NCBI GenBank assembly: GCA_917880885.1
Contig: OU862928.1
Span: forward strand, 38,552,962 to 38,616,961
DNA: 64,000 nucleotides
Origin: Limnephilus marmoratus
Taxonomy: Eukaryota > Arthropoda > Insecta > Trichoptera > Limnephilidae
Reading direction: 5' to 3'
The position numbers and the translations under genes are program-made. Below, in pieces: positions 52,831 through 62,845 of this stretch. Within the stretch, counting starts at the first letter, position 1; every line of letters starts with the position of its first letter. The notes under the pieces were generated by a model. It was given only the letters and a program-made list of their open reading frames with translations, ran no database searches and was not told the DNA's origin.

Positions 52831-53560
52831 AATAAGTAAAGTAGCACACACTCGTACCAGATTTTTGCTATATCTTTTGGTTAAAAAATATTTCACTTTG
52901 GTAAAGTATTTTGGCCTCAAATCTAAAATTATGTTTTGTATGAAAAGGGCCGCGCAATTTTTCTCCTTTTTTTAAAAAAAGAAGAAATTCCGATTGTTAA
53001 AAAATTGTTGTAGTCATCTTTGGCGGCTCTTCCGTTTCCTCTTCACCGGACTCCCTTCTCCACTCCCTTCACAACATATCTCAATAAGGAACTCCAGTGA
53101 AAAATATTATGGCTTTAAAAAAATATATTCTTACAGACCAATGAACGCTGATTCTGAATATATAAGTCTTATTTCATAATATCAAACGTAGAGTTCTTAA
53201 AAAAATATTAAAAAGTGCATTTTTAAACATCTCGTCAAAACACACAGTAAAGTTGGTATTATTGAATGGTTAGTGCTGACGTCACGCCCCACCAGTCATT
53301 GTATTGAAATCTTTGATCATGTAGGTATGACACAAGCCATTATTATTAACAACATTTCATGTTATTCGTTATTTCACACTGTTTATAGAGATTTAGCTGT
53401 TGTGTTTATTGAAACAATATTTAAGCCTAAATAATTCAGTATCAAAAATAGAGGAATCTCTATTAGTTTATCTCTATTATTTAAAATATTGAAAAACTTT
53501 AAACTGTACGAAAAAATTGTATAATATGCTACATCATAATGCTACCTAGAGACGGGGAAA
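52831..53560. other. No recognisable feature
   Basis: AT-rich sequence without a supported frame or repeat. Confidence 0.4.
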
Positions 53561-53745
53561 GCGGCTCAGTTGAACGAGCCGCTTCACTAGGTCTCGTTCA
53601 ATTGCTCAAGCAGCTCAATTGAACGACTGAATTAAGTTAAGGACACACTTGCTCATTAGAAGCCAAAGAGCATGCTACCTAGTAGCAATTGCTACCCGCT
53701 CACTCGTTCGCAAAGATCCGCGAACCGCGAGCAAGTGTGTCCGTA
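53561..53745. repeat. Inverted repeats around a GC-rich segment
   Basis: GCGGCTCAGTTGAACGAGCCGC (53,570-53,591) is a short hairpin. GGACACACTTGCTC (53,641) pairs with GAGCAAGTGTGTCC (53,730), about 75 bp apart. It could be a small MITE; no target duplication was identified. Confidence 0.5.
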
Positions 53746-54194
53746 GCTTTGAAGATCGGTCTTACGGATCCGTATGAAGATCCGGTCACTGAGCCGACTC
53801 GTTCGAGTAGGACTCACTTCTACTGCAAACTTCGAATTCAAAATGGCCGCCATCTTATTTTTTGTGCAGTGTGTAGGTTGTAACATTTGCTGCTAGCGTC
53901 GTGAGCGATTCGCAAATTTCGCATGATTTGGTTGGCAGCATTGCACTCCGAAGGGGCGGCAGATGTTTCGAGATGCTTCGGGAAAGTTCGGGCGCTTCAG
54001 TTGACGGCAGTACCACAGATCGAGCAGGTGTTTTTGTGTGACGGGCTGTTATATTGCTGGACTCAAGACATTTTGGATCACGAGAAGTGAGATTTAAATT
54101 ACTCATATTATTAACAGTTCGAGATTGTGCTTTATAGATTATTTTTAGGGATTACTGATTCATAAATATGTTACGTTTTACGTCACAGGCGCCC
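53746..54194. other. Mixed-composition flank with a YY1-like word
   Basis: AAAATGGCCGCCATCTTATT at 53,839 reads, on minus, AAGATGGCGGCCATTTTG, close to the YY1 consensus often found at promoters. Open frames of 64-83 codons occur on both strands but have no recognised domain. Confidence 0.35.
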
Positions 54195-54535
54195 ATCAGT
54201 AATTTTCTTATGTCGTTACAATATAATTTCTTTCTTATTGACACGTGTCGAGAAACTTTAAACATTTACAGCTGGGTACGATACATCGTAACCAGTCACC
54301 CCTGATGATTATTTCCGTTGTTTAACTTAGAGTCTCATAGCTAATCATTATAATATGTTCCAAGGGCAGGGTTTGATTTTTTTATAATAAATTATACATT
54401 GTTCCCAAACCTACTTATTATTGCTACCTAACCTCATGGCTTGCTTGCTGGCTTTGTATGTGATTATTTATTCTATTCATGGATGGATGACCAGGTTTGG
54501 AGGGTATGAATCACAAGTAAGTATTGAACGTCACA
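54195..54535 (+). repeat. Gypsy 5' LTR
   Basis: Starts ATCAGTAATTTTCTTATG and ends GAACGTCACA. Contains TATAATAAATTATACATTG near 54,382, a possible TATA box. Confidence 0.88.
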
Positions 54536-54927
54536 TTGGCGCGCTTCGGCTGAACCTGTCTATGTTTGTTTTTTTCTCGCACGTGTTCGCGGTAGTGTTG
54601 TTCACGATTATCAAATGGTTTTTACATCTCGATCTGTTATTAATTTGATTCTCACTTTTCCTTGGGTTTATAACAGCCCGGCCCACGACTAACTTGCCGA
54701 TCTGATATTTTTAATACATAGTTTCACACAGTTTTTTTGCCTTGGTTTCCGTCAACTCATCGGCGTTATTACGCTTTTAACTCATTTTGGCTGCTCAGTT
54801 CGCTGGCAGCATACATTATTATTATTTTCCTAGAATTGGTGATTGCATGTGCATTGTCATTTTTCATGTCGTGTTGTTGCATGTATTCTAATAATTTTCT
54901 TTCTACCCTACAATCGAGAAATAGGTT

Positions 54928-55935
54928 ATGGATGAAGGAGTAGGTACAAGAAGTAGAACAGCGGCAAAATTCATCATGGCGAAACAGGATGATACACCGG
55001 CGGGGTCCGGTTCAGCTTTGTCAATTCCGTCACTTCCGTCGTTTCCGGTTCACAAGTGGAACCTCACCTTTGATGGCTCTGCGGATGTCAGAAATTTCTT
55101 AGAACGGGTAGAAGAACTTGCTGTCGCTAGAAACGTAAGTTATGCTTCTCTTTTTTCTTCTGCAGTCGAATTGTTTTCAGGGCAGGCGCTACTATGGTTC
55201 AGAGTAAACCGCTCCGCTTTCTCATCTTGGGCGGACATTGTGGTTGCGTTAAAAAACGAATTTGAGCTTTTAGACCATGAAAAGAGGTTATTGGCACAAA
55301 TAAGATTGACGTTTCAAGGTCAGAAAGAGAATTTTAGTTCTTTTATCACTCGTGTTCAATTGCTGAATAATCGTTTGTCCACTAGGTTGCCGGATGATGA
55401 GATCCTAGACATTTTGCGGAGTAATATGTTGCCAAGATATATTCAGAAACTTTCTCTTTCAGAGATCCCTGATTTGTTAACCTTAAAAAAATTAGGTAGG
55501 ATGATTGAGTTGGCCGACAGCCGTTCAAACGACAGATCAAACACTAGTAATTCTCATCCTATTAATTATTCTAGTAACAGAGGCAATGAGAGGAATCACA
55601 GTAAATCTAATTTTTCTAGAAATAACTTTTCTGGTAATAGAGGCAATGAGAGGTATTCGAATGATTTATACATGTCTAGGAACAACCATGCTGGCAATAG
55701 TAATAATAACAGAGATTGCAACAATTTGAATTTTTCTAGAAACAATTATTCTAACAATAGAGATGGTTATGTAAATTCTGCCGATCCTAATTTCAATTTC
55801 AGGAATAACCGTCGTAATTTTTCGAATGTTTTGCATAACCCGTCAAATGTGAATTCTAGGGAGGTGCACTGCTTTCGCTGCGGGCGTCCGGGGGTCAAGG
55901 CTCCTCTCTGCGGCTGCCGTCCTCAAAAAAACTGA
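54928..55935 (+). CDS. Gypsy Gag
   Basis: 335 codons from the ATG at 54,928; the in-frame ATG at codon 17 (ATCATGG) has a better context and may be the true start. Residues 40-200 show the retrotransposon Gag helical domain: KWNLTFDGSADVRNFLERVE, LFSGQALLWFRVNRSAF, FQGQKENFSSFITRVQLL and DILRSNMLPRYIQKL. Residues 205-310 are a low-complexity Asn/Ser/Arg region with SRNN repeats. The C-terminal knuckle CFRCGRPGVKAPLCGC keeps the cysteine spacing but has Val where a CCHC knuckle has His. Gag binds and packages the RNA. The stop TGA overlaps the pol ATG by one base. Confidence 0.9.
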   Translation: MDEGVGTRSRTAAKFIMAKQDDTPAGSGSALSIPSLPSFPVHKWNLTFDGSADVRNFLERVEELAVARNVSYASLFSSAVELFSGQALLWFRVNRSAFSSWADIVVALKNEFELLDHEKRLLAQIRLTFQGQKENFSSFITRVQLLNNRLSTRLPDDEILDILRSNMLPRYIQKLSLSEIPDLLTLKKLGRMIELADSRSNDRSNTSNSHPINYSSNRGNERNHSKSNFSRNNFSGNRGNERYSNDLYMSRNNHAGNSNNNRDCNNLNFSRNNYSNNRDGYVNSADPNFNFRNNRRNFSNVLHNPSNVNSREVHCFRCGRPGVKAPLCGCRPQKN

Positions 55936-55937
55936 TG
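55925..55937 (+). promoter_or_regulatory. Candidate -1 frameshift site and TGATG overlap
   Basis: The gag frame here reads CAA AAA AAC TGA TGG. A AAA AAC (55,926-55,932) is a classic slippery heptamer in the correct phase. A -1 slip gives CTG ATG, entering the pol frame at its ATG. The stop and start also overlap as TGATG, which would suit termination-reinitiation. A short GGCCC...GGGC pairing begins 2 bases after the stop. Confidence 0.65.
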
Positions 55938-58900
55938 GCCCGTGAGGTCCTGTCGGTGGGCGCTATGACGTCTGCGTTTGCCGAGATTACTTCACGGGAA
56001 TGGGTTTTGTGGCTGGATACCGTAAGAGATTTTTATAAGAATTTAAGGACTTCGAAGGAGGTGCGAGCGGCCAACAGGGACGGCCGTCCTTACATCTCTT
56101 TCCAAGTTTTGAGCACAGGCTACTCTGGTCTTCTAGACTCTGGGTCGCACGTTTCGATTTTAGGAAATAACTTTCATCGTAAATTTTTAGATTTAGGTTT
56201 CAATTTGTCAAAATTGGATTCTGATTTCGCTCTAGTATCGGCGACTGGTCATTCGGTTACCTGTTCTTACAAAATAGCTCTCCCGGTGCGTTTTGAAAAT
56301 GTTGTTAGAACGTTCAATTTTGTTATTATGCCAGACATTAAATCTGACATTATTCTGGGTTGTGACTTTTGGAAAGTTTTCAACATCTGTCCTAAGATCT
56401 CAAAATTAATGTCTTGTAATGATTCTGTTAGTAGTGTTCGAGCATCGAATAGTATTGGGCTGGATAGTGAGAAAAATTTATCTCAATCCCAACGCTCCGT
56501 CTTGAACGTTGTAGTTCAGGAGTACATGGATTACTCAGGAGATCGGTTAGGCAGGACAGGGTTAGAACATCATGTCATAGACACGGGTGATGTGCCTCCT
56601 ATCAAACAAAGGGTTTATCCCATTTCTCCGCACTTACTTCCGGAAGTACATAGGGAGCTTGACAGACTCCTAGAGTTAGGTGTGGTAGAACCGAGCAACA
56701 GCTCGTGGAATAATCCCATTGTTCTGGTACCTAAGAAAAATGGCACATTCAGGCTATGCCTCGACAGCAGACGCTTAAACGCCGTCTCGAAACGCGACGC
56801 CTACAATTTACCGTTAATCTCAGACATTCTCAATAGCTTGGGTGGTGCTCGTTTTCTATCAACTTTGGACTTAAATGATGCCTTTTTCCAAATTCCGCTA
56901 GACGAAAAGTCTAAGGAGAAAACCGCGTTCACGATACCCAAGCGAGGGTTGTTTCATTTCGTCACAATGCCGTTCGGTTTACATGGTGCTAGCTCCCGGA
57001 TGATGCGGCTGATGGATAAAGTGTTAGGGCCTGAATTTGATGGCAAAGTCTTTTGTTACTTAGATGACATCATCATTATTAGTTCATCTTTCGAAGAACA
57101 TATTTATCTCTTGAGGAAGGTTAAACAGAGACTACAGGCCGCCGGTCTTACGATTAATGTGCAGAAATCCGTTTTCTGCAGGGACTCACTCAAATACCTA
57201 GGTTTTGTCATTGATGATAAAGGTCTCCGCACAGATCCGGATAAAGTCAAGGCAATTGTTGATTTTCCGACCCCTTCGTCACAAAAGAGCTTACGTAGAT
57301 TCATTGGGGTACTCTCGTGGTATAAGAGATTCATTTTCAATTTTTCTAGCATTGCTTCACCTTTGTATAATTTAACAAAGAAAGAATTCGCGGGTAAGAA
57401 ATTTGTGTGGAATGATCAAGCGCAATTAGCATTCTCAAAACTTAAAAACATTCTTGTATCCGCTCCGGTTCTCGCATGTCCTGATTTCAAGAAACCATTC
57501 ACGATTAGCGTAGATGCTTCAAATGTAGGGCTCGGAGCATGTCTTTCACAAATGGATGATAAGGGGTTAGAACACCCTATTTCTTTCATTTCAAGAACAC
57601 TTTCTGCTCAAGAGAGGAACCACTCTACCACAGAAAGAGAGTTAAATGCTATGATTTTCGCGTTGGAAAAATTCAGGGGTTATATTGAGGGTTCGCCTAT
57701 TCCGGTAAAGATTATAACAGACCACTACAGCCTGAAGTGGTTGACCAGCTTAAAATCGCCTTCAGGACGGCTCGCGCGCTGGGCAGTCAGGTTACAACAG
57801 TTCAATTTTGAAATTATTCATAGAAACGGTAAGGACAATGTAATTCCTGACGCGTTATCACGGGATCCTTTACAGGTTAATACGATCAGTCAAAATTTTT
57901 CTACATCGGACCAATGGTACGTCAAATTAAAGGAGAAAATTTTGGCAAATCCTGAGAAGTATCCGGCGTGGAGAATTACTAACGATAGGCTCTATAAACA
58001 TATCCAGAGTATGGAGGCTTTACATAGGTCCTACGACTGGAAAGAGGTAGTTCCGAAGGAACTCAGGAATAGTTTAATTGTACAGCACCATGTTCCTCCT
58101 ACTTGCGCCCACTTTGGGATTTTAAAAACCCTGAACAGAATTAGACACAAATATTATTGGCCTAAAATGTCTGCTGATGTAAAAGCTTTCATCGGTAAAT
58201 GTCAGATATGCTTAGGTTACAAGAGTACTAATTTGTTACCGCCAGGTTTGATGGGAAATCCCAAATTGGTTCAGCGCCCTTGGCAAATGATTGCAACTGA
58301 TTTACTGGGGCCTTATCCGAGTTCATACAAGAAAGGTTATACTTATCTCTTGGTAGTTTCTGATTTCTTTTCTAAGTACACGAGGCTGTTCCCGCTGAGG
58401 AAGGCTACTGGGTTGAATATTGCTTCCATTTTAGAGAATGAAATTTTCCTGAAGTTTGGAGTTCCGGACACCATTGTGTTGGACAATGGTCCTCAATACA
58501 TTTCACGTGATATGAAAGCTTTAGCCAATAAGTTTCATATTCGTCACCTGTTTTATAACTGCAGATATCATCCTCAGAACAATCCTGTGGAACGTGTTAA
58601 CAAGGTTTTGGTAGCAGCGCTTGGTTCGTATGTTGGATCTGACCACAGAACCTGGGCGAATCATCTTCCAGAAATTGAGTTAGCCATTAACACGGCAGTC
58701 CATGAAGTCACAGGTTACACTCCGTTTTTTCTCAACTTTGGCAGAGAGATCATCATTTCAGGAAAAGAGTATTTAGGCACTGATTTCAATGCTGAAGAAA
58801 TTACGTTTGCTAAGCGTGACTCTTGGGCGTCAGGTTTAGAAGAATTGAATGACATTTTTTCACAGGTACGGACATCGCTAAGGCAGTCATACGAACGGAA

Positions 58901-59150
58901 CAAGCTGAACTACAACTTGCGTCGTAGAGATATTCAATTTAGGGTTGGGGAAACCGTATGGAGGCGTTCATTCGTATTATCAGATGCAAGTAAACACTTT
59001 TCAGCAAAATTGGCACCTAAATTCATTAGGAGCAAGATTATTGGGAAAATTTCTCCAGTAGCATATCAGTTAGCTGACATGAATGGCAAAAAACTGGGTA
59101 TTTATCATTTAAAAGACATTATTAAATCTGAAACTCCAGTTGATCATTAG
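55935..59150 (+). CDS. Gypsy Pol: protease, RT, RNase H, integrase
   Basis: 1,071 codons, uninterrupted. The aspartic protease has GLLDSGSHVSILG with the catalytic Asp near residue 68. RT has FRLCLDSRRLNAV, STLDLNDAFFQIPL, MPFGLHGASS and the catalytic YLDD box near 377. RNase H begins FTISVDASNVGLGA near 524 and runs through ITDHYSLKWLTSL to DNVIPDALSR. Integrase has an H2C2 zinc module (HH near 716 to CQIC near 756), then DDE residues in ATDLLGPYP (about 787), VLDNGPQY (about 848) and NNPVERVN (about 885). A C-terminal region with RREI-type and VWRRSF segments ends at KDIIKSETPVDH. Length, order and motifs fit Ty3/gypsy. Every catalytic residue is present, in keeping with near-identical LTRs. 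Confidence 0.94.
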   Translation: MAREVLSVGAMTSAFAEITSREWVLWLDTVRDFYKNLRTSKEVRAANRDGRPYISFQVLSTGYSGLLDSGSHVSILGNNFHRKFLDLGFNLSKLDSDFALVSATGHSVTCSYKIALPVRFENVVRTFNFVIMPDIKSDIILGCDFWKVFNICPKISKLMSCNDSVSSVRASNSIGLDSEKNLSQSQRSVLNVVVQEYMDYSGDRLGRTGLEHHVIDTGDVPPIKQRVYPISPHLLPEVHRELDRLLELGVVEPSNSSWNNPIVLVPKKNGTFRLCLDSRRLNAVSKRDAYNLPLISDILNSLGGARFLSTLDLNDAFFQIPLDEKSKEKTAFTIPKRGLFHFVTMPFGLHGASSRMMRLMDKVLGPEFDGKVFCYLDDIIIISSSFEEHIYLLRKVKQRLQAAGLTINVQKSVFCRDSLKYLGFVIDDKGLRTDPDKVKAIVDFPTPSSQKSLRRFIGVLSWYKRFIFNFSSIASPLYNLTKKEFAGKKFVWNDQAQLAFSKLKNILVSAPVLACPDFKKPFTISVDASNVGLGACLSQMDDKGLEHPISFISRTLSAQERNHSTTERELNAMIFALEKFRGYIEGSPIPVKIITDHYSLKWLTSLKSPSGRLARWAVRLQQFNFEIIHRNGKDNVIPDALSRDPLQVNTISQNFSTSDQWYVKLKEKILANPEKYPAWRITNDRLYKHIQSMEALHRSYDWKEVVPKELRNSLIVQHHVPPTCAHFGILKTLNRIRHKYYWPKMSADVKAFIGKCQICLGYKSTNLLPPGLMGNPKLVQRPWQMIATDLLGPYPSSYKKGYTYLLVVSDFFSKYTRLFPLRKATGLNIASILENEIFLKFGVPDTIVLDNGPQYISRDMKALANKFHIRHLFYNCRYHPQNNPVERVNKVLVAALGSYVGSDHRTWANHLPEIELAINTAVHEVTGYTPFFLNFGREIIISGKEYLGTDFNAEEITFAKRDSWASGLEELNDIFSQVRTSLRQSYERNKLNYNLRRRDIQFRVGETVWRRSFVLSDASKHFSAKLAPKFIRSKIIGKISPVAYQLADMNGKKLGIYHLKDIIKSETPVDH

Positions 59151-59831
59151 GGTTATTTCAATAGGGGTTGGGTTCTCTTATCTCCGTTGAGAGATTTTCT
59201 TTGTCATTTTATTTGTATGTTATATGTGTTCTATGTATTTGCATGCATGTCCAGCAATTGCATGTGGATCATTCAGCGTGGTGACGTGACTTATCCTTAC
59301 GTCCTCACGTTGATTGCATTGTCCTTGTGAGTGTTTGTGGTTTCAGATATTACACTTATGTCTTGTTCTTTGCAAGTGTAATTGAGTATACTTAAAGTTA
59401 TATGAAGTTCAACGTGTGAAAGTGACTGATCATCATTTTCATACATTGAATTTACTTGTTATTTCGGTTTGTTTCCCTGTAGCAAAACCGTTTTTACATA
59501 GTTTTTCAAAACCTTTTATTTTAATTTTTATTGAACTATTTACTGTGTATTTTTGCGGATGTATAGAGCTGTTTAGCGTAGTATCATTATTGCTATTAGT
59601 GTGTAGAAACCTAGAATACCTTATTGTTTCACTTACATTATGTTGGTGTCTTTTGGAATAATTTCCATGAAAAAAAAAAATATATATATTTATATGAAAA
59701 AGGCTATAGCTTCAGAAGCTCAAAATTATCTATTTTTCATATCGTTTTAGGAAACGTATGGCATGGGCATTGTTCCAATTTGTTTACTCTGGTTATGGTG
59801 ATGGTTGTTTTTCACACGCAATAGTGAACAT

Positions 59832-60172
59832 ATCAGTAATTTTCTTATGTCGTTACAATATAATTTCTTTCTTATTGACACGTGTCGAGAAACTTTAAAC
59901 ATTTACAGCTGGGTACGATACATCGTAACCAGTCACCCCTGATGATTATTTCCGTTGTTTAACTTAGAGTCTCATAGCTAATCATTATAATATGTTCCAA
60001 GGGCAGGGTTTGATTTTTTTATAATAAATTATACATTGTTCCCAAACCTACTTATTATTGCTACCTAACCTCATGGCTTGCTTGCTGGCTTTGTATGTGA
60101 TTATTTATTCTATTCATGGATGGATGACCAGGTTTGGAGGGTATGAATCACAAGTAAGTACTGAACGTCACA
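59832..60172 (+). repeat. Gypsy 3' LTR
   Basis: Same 341 bp as the 5' LTR. The preceding 680 bp has no long ORF and no obvious polypurine tract directly next to the LTR. Confidence 0.88.
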
Positions 60173-60239
60173 AGGTGATGCTTCGTTTGACATAATATTG
60201 ATTTTAAAAGCTAAAAAAATAATTTCTTCTAACACAGCA

Positions 60240-60650
60240 AACTTATTTTGTGGCACCATTTTGATAAATTACTTCGTTTTTACCACTTTTATTGTTTACA
60301 AAACCGACTTAGTTAGCAAAGCTGACTTCTTCAGGGTTTTGACAGAACTAATTTTAAAAATAGAATAAGGTAATAAGGTAATAGAGAAAAATAATCGACA
60401 TAAACAATAATAAAATTAGAAAGAAAATAATGTTTAAGGGACGAGGGGCAATATAGAACAATTAAAAATTTTAAAATTTTAAAAGGAAATAGATTTAATA
60501 ATGGGTCATTTAAAAACAATTTTTGATTATTAATAATATTTAAATTTGCATTAACACTCTTTCTAATCTCTAAAATTTCTAATTTATCCAACTGAATGCC
60601 ATTGACATTACAATGAATTAATTCTATTCCACTTTTAAAATTAAAGGTAT
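60240..60650 (-). pseudogene. Penelope-like element 3' remnant (GIY-YIG tail)
   Basis: The minus frame at 60,591-60,331 starts LDKLEILEIRKSVNANLNII then NNQKLFLNDPLLNLFPF. The E-x-x-E-I pattern followed by LND resembles the C-terminal end of the GIY-YIG endonuclease of Penelope-like retroelements. Just downstream the strand reads CCCTGAAGAAGTCAGCTTTG then CTAACTAAGTCGG, a CTGAAGA...stem of the kind seen after such ORFs. The upstream RT is absent. Confidence 0.5.
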
Positions 60651-60696
60651 GACTAGTTTCGCACCAGATTTAAATGTCCGGGTTAAATTTTCCCCC

Positions 60697-60697
<1 letters not shown>

Positions 60698-60788
<91 letters not shown>
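60698..60788 (+). repeat. Uninterrupted run of 91 A
   Basis: 91 A follow CCCCCC at 60,692-60,697. No clear retroelement body precedes it on plus, so it may be the tail of a lost or short insertion, or an assembly artefact. Confidence 0.85.
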
Positions 60789-60790
<2 letters not shown>

Positions 60791-60953
60791 AGGAAAAACT
60801 AAACCCTTTCATACACTTCCCCAAATGATCATCCAGTGAATCCACGTTATGCAATTGCACTATATAAGTATTATAAATACAAAACAATACAAGAACAACA
60901 TGTCAACCCACTAGAGACCAAATGGGAATATAATTCACCGACTCCAGATATTT

Positions 60954-61240
60954 TCATATCAGAGGGTTCGGCTCTGTGGCATTTCTAATTGAACCTATAA
61001 ATTCTACTGATCCCTCAATATAAATATTTAAAAAATCTTTTGTAATCCTACATGTATTTAAAATTACTGCTTTTTGCATTTTTATATACAAATTCTTTGA
61101 CAAATCTAATATGCTTAAATTTTGATTCAGATTCCTAGGTATTATGCCAGTGGCCGAAATAACAAATGGTAATATTTTTATAGTCCGAGAATGCCAAATT
61201 CTTTTAATCTCATTATATGTTTGGCAAATTCCGAGAAACT
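60954..61240 (-). pseudogene. Retroelement C-terminal remnant (IPFVISATG-type)
   Basis: The minus frame reads IWHSRTIKILPFVISATGII, then PRNLNQNLSILDLSKNLYIK and MQKAVILNTCRITKDFLN, with a stop at 60,954-60,956. This pattern (conserved V-I-P-V-V-I-x-A-x-G, then M/LQK-A-V-I/L) is one I recall at the C-terminus of some retroelement proteins. The exact family is not certain. It is truncated at 61,240. Confidence 0.45.
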
Positions 61241-62149
61241 ATTATTATTTAAAGCTTTCATATGCTAACACACACTCCCGTAATTTTATTGAAAAATATA
61301 ATGATGTAATAAATATAATATAATGAATACATAATCCCACCTAAATAATGTTTTAACTTATCGAATAATATCATCTTTCTTCCATATAATTATCATACAA
61401 AATGACAACACCTGTTGAAAATAAAAATAACTTTTCAGGAATGATGACGTCACACGATTCATTAAACATGCGGTGGTTTTCGGGGGATCTTGAAAAATTA
61501 AAACTTTGACAATTATTTTAACTATTTTAATTTTAATATTTTAACTAAATCAAAAAAAAATGCAGTTATTTAAGTTAAAAGATCATTATTCATTAAATTT
61601 TTTTTTAAAAAAGGACTGGAGTTCTCTATTGGGGATGACATAGTAGGTATCTTAATTTGGGAATTAACGTACAGTAATTGGTGATGACAATGGCTCCGGA
61701 AATTTGAGAGCAGTTGGGACTCTAATGCGACATTCTCATAAAATAACAAGTTTAAAAAAATATATATTTTTTGCCAATATTTTTTTCCACTTTCGCTTTA
61801 GACTTGCCCCGTTATAACACTGCGCCTGTTAATATGTGCAAGTTACGTTAAAGTTAAAGATCCTAAGTGTATTTTGGGAACAATAGAACCCCAAATGGAA
61901 ACAAATTGGCTAACTCTCGAGTTACACTAAACAGCAGATGAATAGTAATAATAATAGTAATAGTAATACATTTTAAATTTACTCCATTTTCACATCATAT
62001 TCTTCATTCACAGTCCTAACTATTAATTCAAAGAGACTTCTCAAAAATTGCATAAATTGCCTATGTGTATTTCTAGAGGCTATCTGTTATGTGAAACTTC
62101 TAAAGCTTCGCTGTGATTTGGATTTAGGATGAAACGGAAATGACGATTA
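61241..62149. other. AT-rich stretch with a SINE-1 scrap
   Basis: GAGCAGTTGGGACTCTAATG near 61,708 resembles the SINE-1 end. No gene is supported. Confidence 0.4.
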
Positions 62150-62345
62150 CTGCACCTGCGAGGCATCAACTGCGCTCATTGGCCGCTTTGATTATGATGT
62201 CACTTTTAAAGGCTCCCATTGGTTGAGATATGAAATGGAAATTACGCTGGTCTGCGCTAATCGGTCGCTTTGATTATGACCTCACTTTCAGTATTGGTTG
62301 AGATGTGTTTTGCTAAAGTTTCGCTTCTACCGCGTGTGAACTGCA
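62150..62345. promoter_or_regulatory. Duplicated CCAAT-box-rich segment
   Basis: A diverged tandem pair with a period of about 83 bp: TGCGCTCATTGGCCGCTTTG...CCCATTGGTTGAGATATG, then TGCGCTAATCGGTCGCTTTG...GTATTGGTTGAGATGTG. It gives three ATTGG (inverted CCAAT) words and one altered ATCGG, plus CRE-like TGATGTCAC. This looks promoter-like but no transcript is evident. Confidence 0.35.
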
Positions 62346-62447
62346 CTCGATTTTTTTTATAATTTAACATTGTAAAAACCAAAAATTTTAACGTGATTGT
62401 GTTTTGTTTCCGTGACAACGTGTTTTATAAAAATACAAGATTAAAAC

Positions 62448-62845
62448 ATAAACTCTACAGAGGAGGCCCTGTGGAAAATAATTTCCCTCAGGGCCTGTGT
62501 CATCTTTGGGGATGATGTGTGGACGGTATTTTTAGGAAAGAAAGGAGGGAGTTCAGGGAAAAAAAAGGTATTAGGAGTGAGTAGGAATCTTGGAGTCAGT
62601 GTGTCCAGGAGTGACGTACGTATGAATCAACGAGATAGTACGGCTGGACAAGTTAATGGGACTCCCTCAACCAATATTTCTCCACGCAGCTGGTGGGCAG
62701 ACGCATTCGCCGCCGAGACCTGGACAAACAACACCCCATGAACCTGGGCACCCCTGCTAAGTCACCAAACGTAGCGAACCACTTGGGGTGACCTGAGAGT
62801 GAATGGCAGAGGTGTTGGTTATCCAATATATGGTTATCAAATAAT
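62448..62845 (+). repeat. Rep-P copy 10, nearly full length
   Basis: Starts AACTCTACAGAGGAGGCCCT, core GGAAAATAATTTCCCTCAGG, then GATGATGTGTGGACGG, CAGTGTGTCCAGGAGTGACG, GAACCTGGGCACCCCTGC and AGGTGTTGGTTATCCAATAT. Confidence 0.72.

Larger units (their letters stand above)
54195..60172 (+). mobile_element. Ty3/gypsy LTR retrotransposon, apparently full length, 5,978 bp
   Basis: Two 341-bp LTRs (54,195-54,535 and 59,832-60,172) differ at one site that I saw (GTAAGTATTGAAC against GTAAGTACTGAAC). A primer-binding-like TGGCGCGCTTCGG lies 1-2 bases after the 5' LTR. gag (54,928-55,935) and pol (55,935-59,150) follow, then 680 bp of noncoding sequence. No env gene is present. No matching target duplication is visible (left GCGCCC, right AGGTGA). 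Confidence 0.92.

Noticed and set aside
53692..53886. Minus frame starting near a YY1-like ATGGCGGCC as a first exon
   Set aside because: No clear splice donor follows and the segment overlaps inverted repeats; kept only as a note.
59416..59824. Possible env-like hydrophobic ORFs after gypsy pol
   Set aside because: Short (66-81 codons), no signal peptide plus surface/transmembrane layout, no cleavage motif; noncoding 3' region is simpler.
60624..60887. Phenylalanine-run frame on minus
   Set aside because: Translation of the 91-A run.
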